DNA of 5,584 nucleotides from DAOTVS01 sp034436375 (lineage in GTDB: Bacteria; Chloroflexota; Anaerolineae; SpSt-313). The DNA is taken from NCBI GenBank assembly GCA_034436375.1, contig DAOTVS010000040.1:1-5584 (forward strand). Reading direction: 5' to 3'. The notes below the pieces were generated by a model, which saw nothing but the letters and a program-made list of their open reading frames with translations, searched no databases and was not told the origin of the DNA. The number at the start of each line of letters is the position of its first letter. Positions within the stretch are counted from its first letter, which is position 1. The translations under genes and the position numbers were made by a program. Positions 5,163 through 5,584 of the stretch are shown here, one piece after another.

Positions 5163-5381
5163 GTGCAGCCGCATAGCGCTTCTTTCCGGCCCGTCCGCCG
5201 CTTCAGTCTGGTCGAAGAGATCATCGAGGGGTTTCGTCAGGATGCGATGCGGGGCAAACTACACCTGGGCATGCGCCTGCCCGCGGAGGGTGAGCTGGCC
5301 CGACAGTTCCAGACCCCGAGACGCTGTCTGCAGCACGAACAGACATCATCGGCATGGACAGGGCTGACAAGCCCCGCATGA
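5163..5381 (+). pseudogene. Truncated GntR-family transcription regulator
   Basis: A GTG start (AAGGG at 5152-5156, six bases upstream) opens a 72-codon frame. Residues 15-49 match the first part of a GntR winged-helix domain: SLVEEIIEGFRQDAMRGKL followed by GMRLPAEGELARQF, equivalent to the family's LPSERELAEQF. A GntR protein should continue with the recognition helix (VSR..VR.AL) and a large effector domain. Instead the frame runs into an arginine/serine-rich tail and stops, and no other frame restores the domain in the 130 bp before the next gene. Full-length members have about 230-250 residues. An internal deletion is the likely cause. The product would lack the DNA-recognition helix and so is probably non-functional. 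Confidence 0.7.
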
Positions 5382-5394
5382 CTCTCGATCATGC
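5376..5394. repeat. Inverted repeat upstream of the cupin gene
   Basis: GCATGA (5376-5381) and TCATGC (5389-5394) are perfect inverted arms with a 7-bp spacer. Outer C and G runs (5373-5375 with 5398-5400) could lengthen the stem with a bulge, followed by TTT. It may be an operator or a weak attenuator; it lies 45 bp before the cupin start. Confidence 0.35.
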
Positions 5395-5439
5395 AACGGG
5401 TTTGCCCACAGCGAGCCAGCAGACGAAAGGAAGGAAGCG

Positions 5440-5584
5440 ATGGAGATCGTCAGAGCGCAAGATGAAGCCGGGGTCAAGATTCCCGCCCCCTATGCGCGGA
5501 CCATCAAGGTCTTTTACGCGCACGACAAGGGCGACGCGCCCGAGCTGACCTTTAGCTTTGCACTCATCGACCCGGGTGGGCAGA
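5440..5584 (+). CDS. Likely cupin-domain protein, N-terminal part
   Basis: ATG 5440 is preceded by GGAAGG (5429-5434) with a five-base gap, and the frame stays open to the window edge, giving 48 codons with strongly G/C third positions. The visible protein has an N-terminal stretch MEIVRAQDEAGVKIPAPYAR, a strand TIKVFYAHD (21-29) and then LTFSFALIDPGGQ (36-48). The last part looks like the strand and PGG turn just before the metal-binding histidines of a cupin barrel, which lie beyond the window. Cupin genes often accompany sugar-metabolism and GntR-regulator genes. The coding call is strong; the family call is inferred from a short stretch. Confidence 0.6.
   Translation, partial: MEIVRAQDEAGVKIPAPYARTIKVFYAHDKGDAPELTFSFALIDPGGQ

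Noticed and set aside
5163..5381. A functional 72-residue DNA-binding protein
   Set aside because: The recognition helix of the GntR fold is missing and the tail is unlike any part of the family, so a remnant is more likely.
1..5584. CRISPR arrays, tRNA or rRNA genes, insertion sequences
   Set aside because: No regularly spaced repeats with unique spacers, no cloverleaf with a CCA end and TTC arm, and no transposase or terminal inverted repeats with target duplication were seen.

Overview
The window is high-GC (third codon positions almost all G or C), gene-dense bacterial DNA. The gene content fits a heterotrophic, perhaps anaerobic or thermophilic Chloroflexota-type bacterium: a URO-D-like protein, a cytoplasmic GH29 fucosidase, a Gfo/Idh/MocA oxidoreductase, a small ferredoxin, a DsrE-type protein, GntR and cupin genes. 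G/C-rich and CACGAAG-type intergenic repeats point the same way. The lineage is an inference from gene style; no rRNA or other marker is present.

Region 1 (1-3188, + strand) is a carbohydrate block. It holds the 3' half of a URO-D/methyltransferase-like gene, a complete GH29 alpha-L-fucosidase (753-1994) and a complete Gfo/Idh/MocA oxidoreductase (2145-3188). The fucosidase would release fucose from imported oligosaccharides and the dehydrogenase could oxidise a sugar product. The 150-bp gap between them holds two oppositely oriented clusters of a heptamer repeat (CRYGAAG / CTCCGYG).

Region 2 (3189-3504) has no gene. It contains a 64-bp near-perfect palindrome with G7/C7 ends, a second C/G-tract element, a textbook sigma-70 promoter (TTGACA-17-TATATT), and an overlapping set of ATACC/GGTAT half-sites at the start of the transcript.

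Region 3 (3505-4278, + strand) is a compact transcription unit: promoter, putative operator, 2[4Fe-4S] ferredoxin-like protein, DsrE-family protein, strong intrinsic terminator. It looks like a small redox or sulfur-relay module that responds to some signal, possibly through a CsoR/CstR-type repressor encoded elsewhere.

Region 4 (4280-5584) has a convergent cysteine hydrolase with nicotinamidase-like metal and catalytic residues on the minus strand. A divergent promoter region follows, then a truncated GntR-family regulator (N-terminal part of the winged helix only), and the first 48 codons of a likely cupin protein that runs off the window. The GntR fragment appears to be decayed, so its promoter may now serve the cupin gene.
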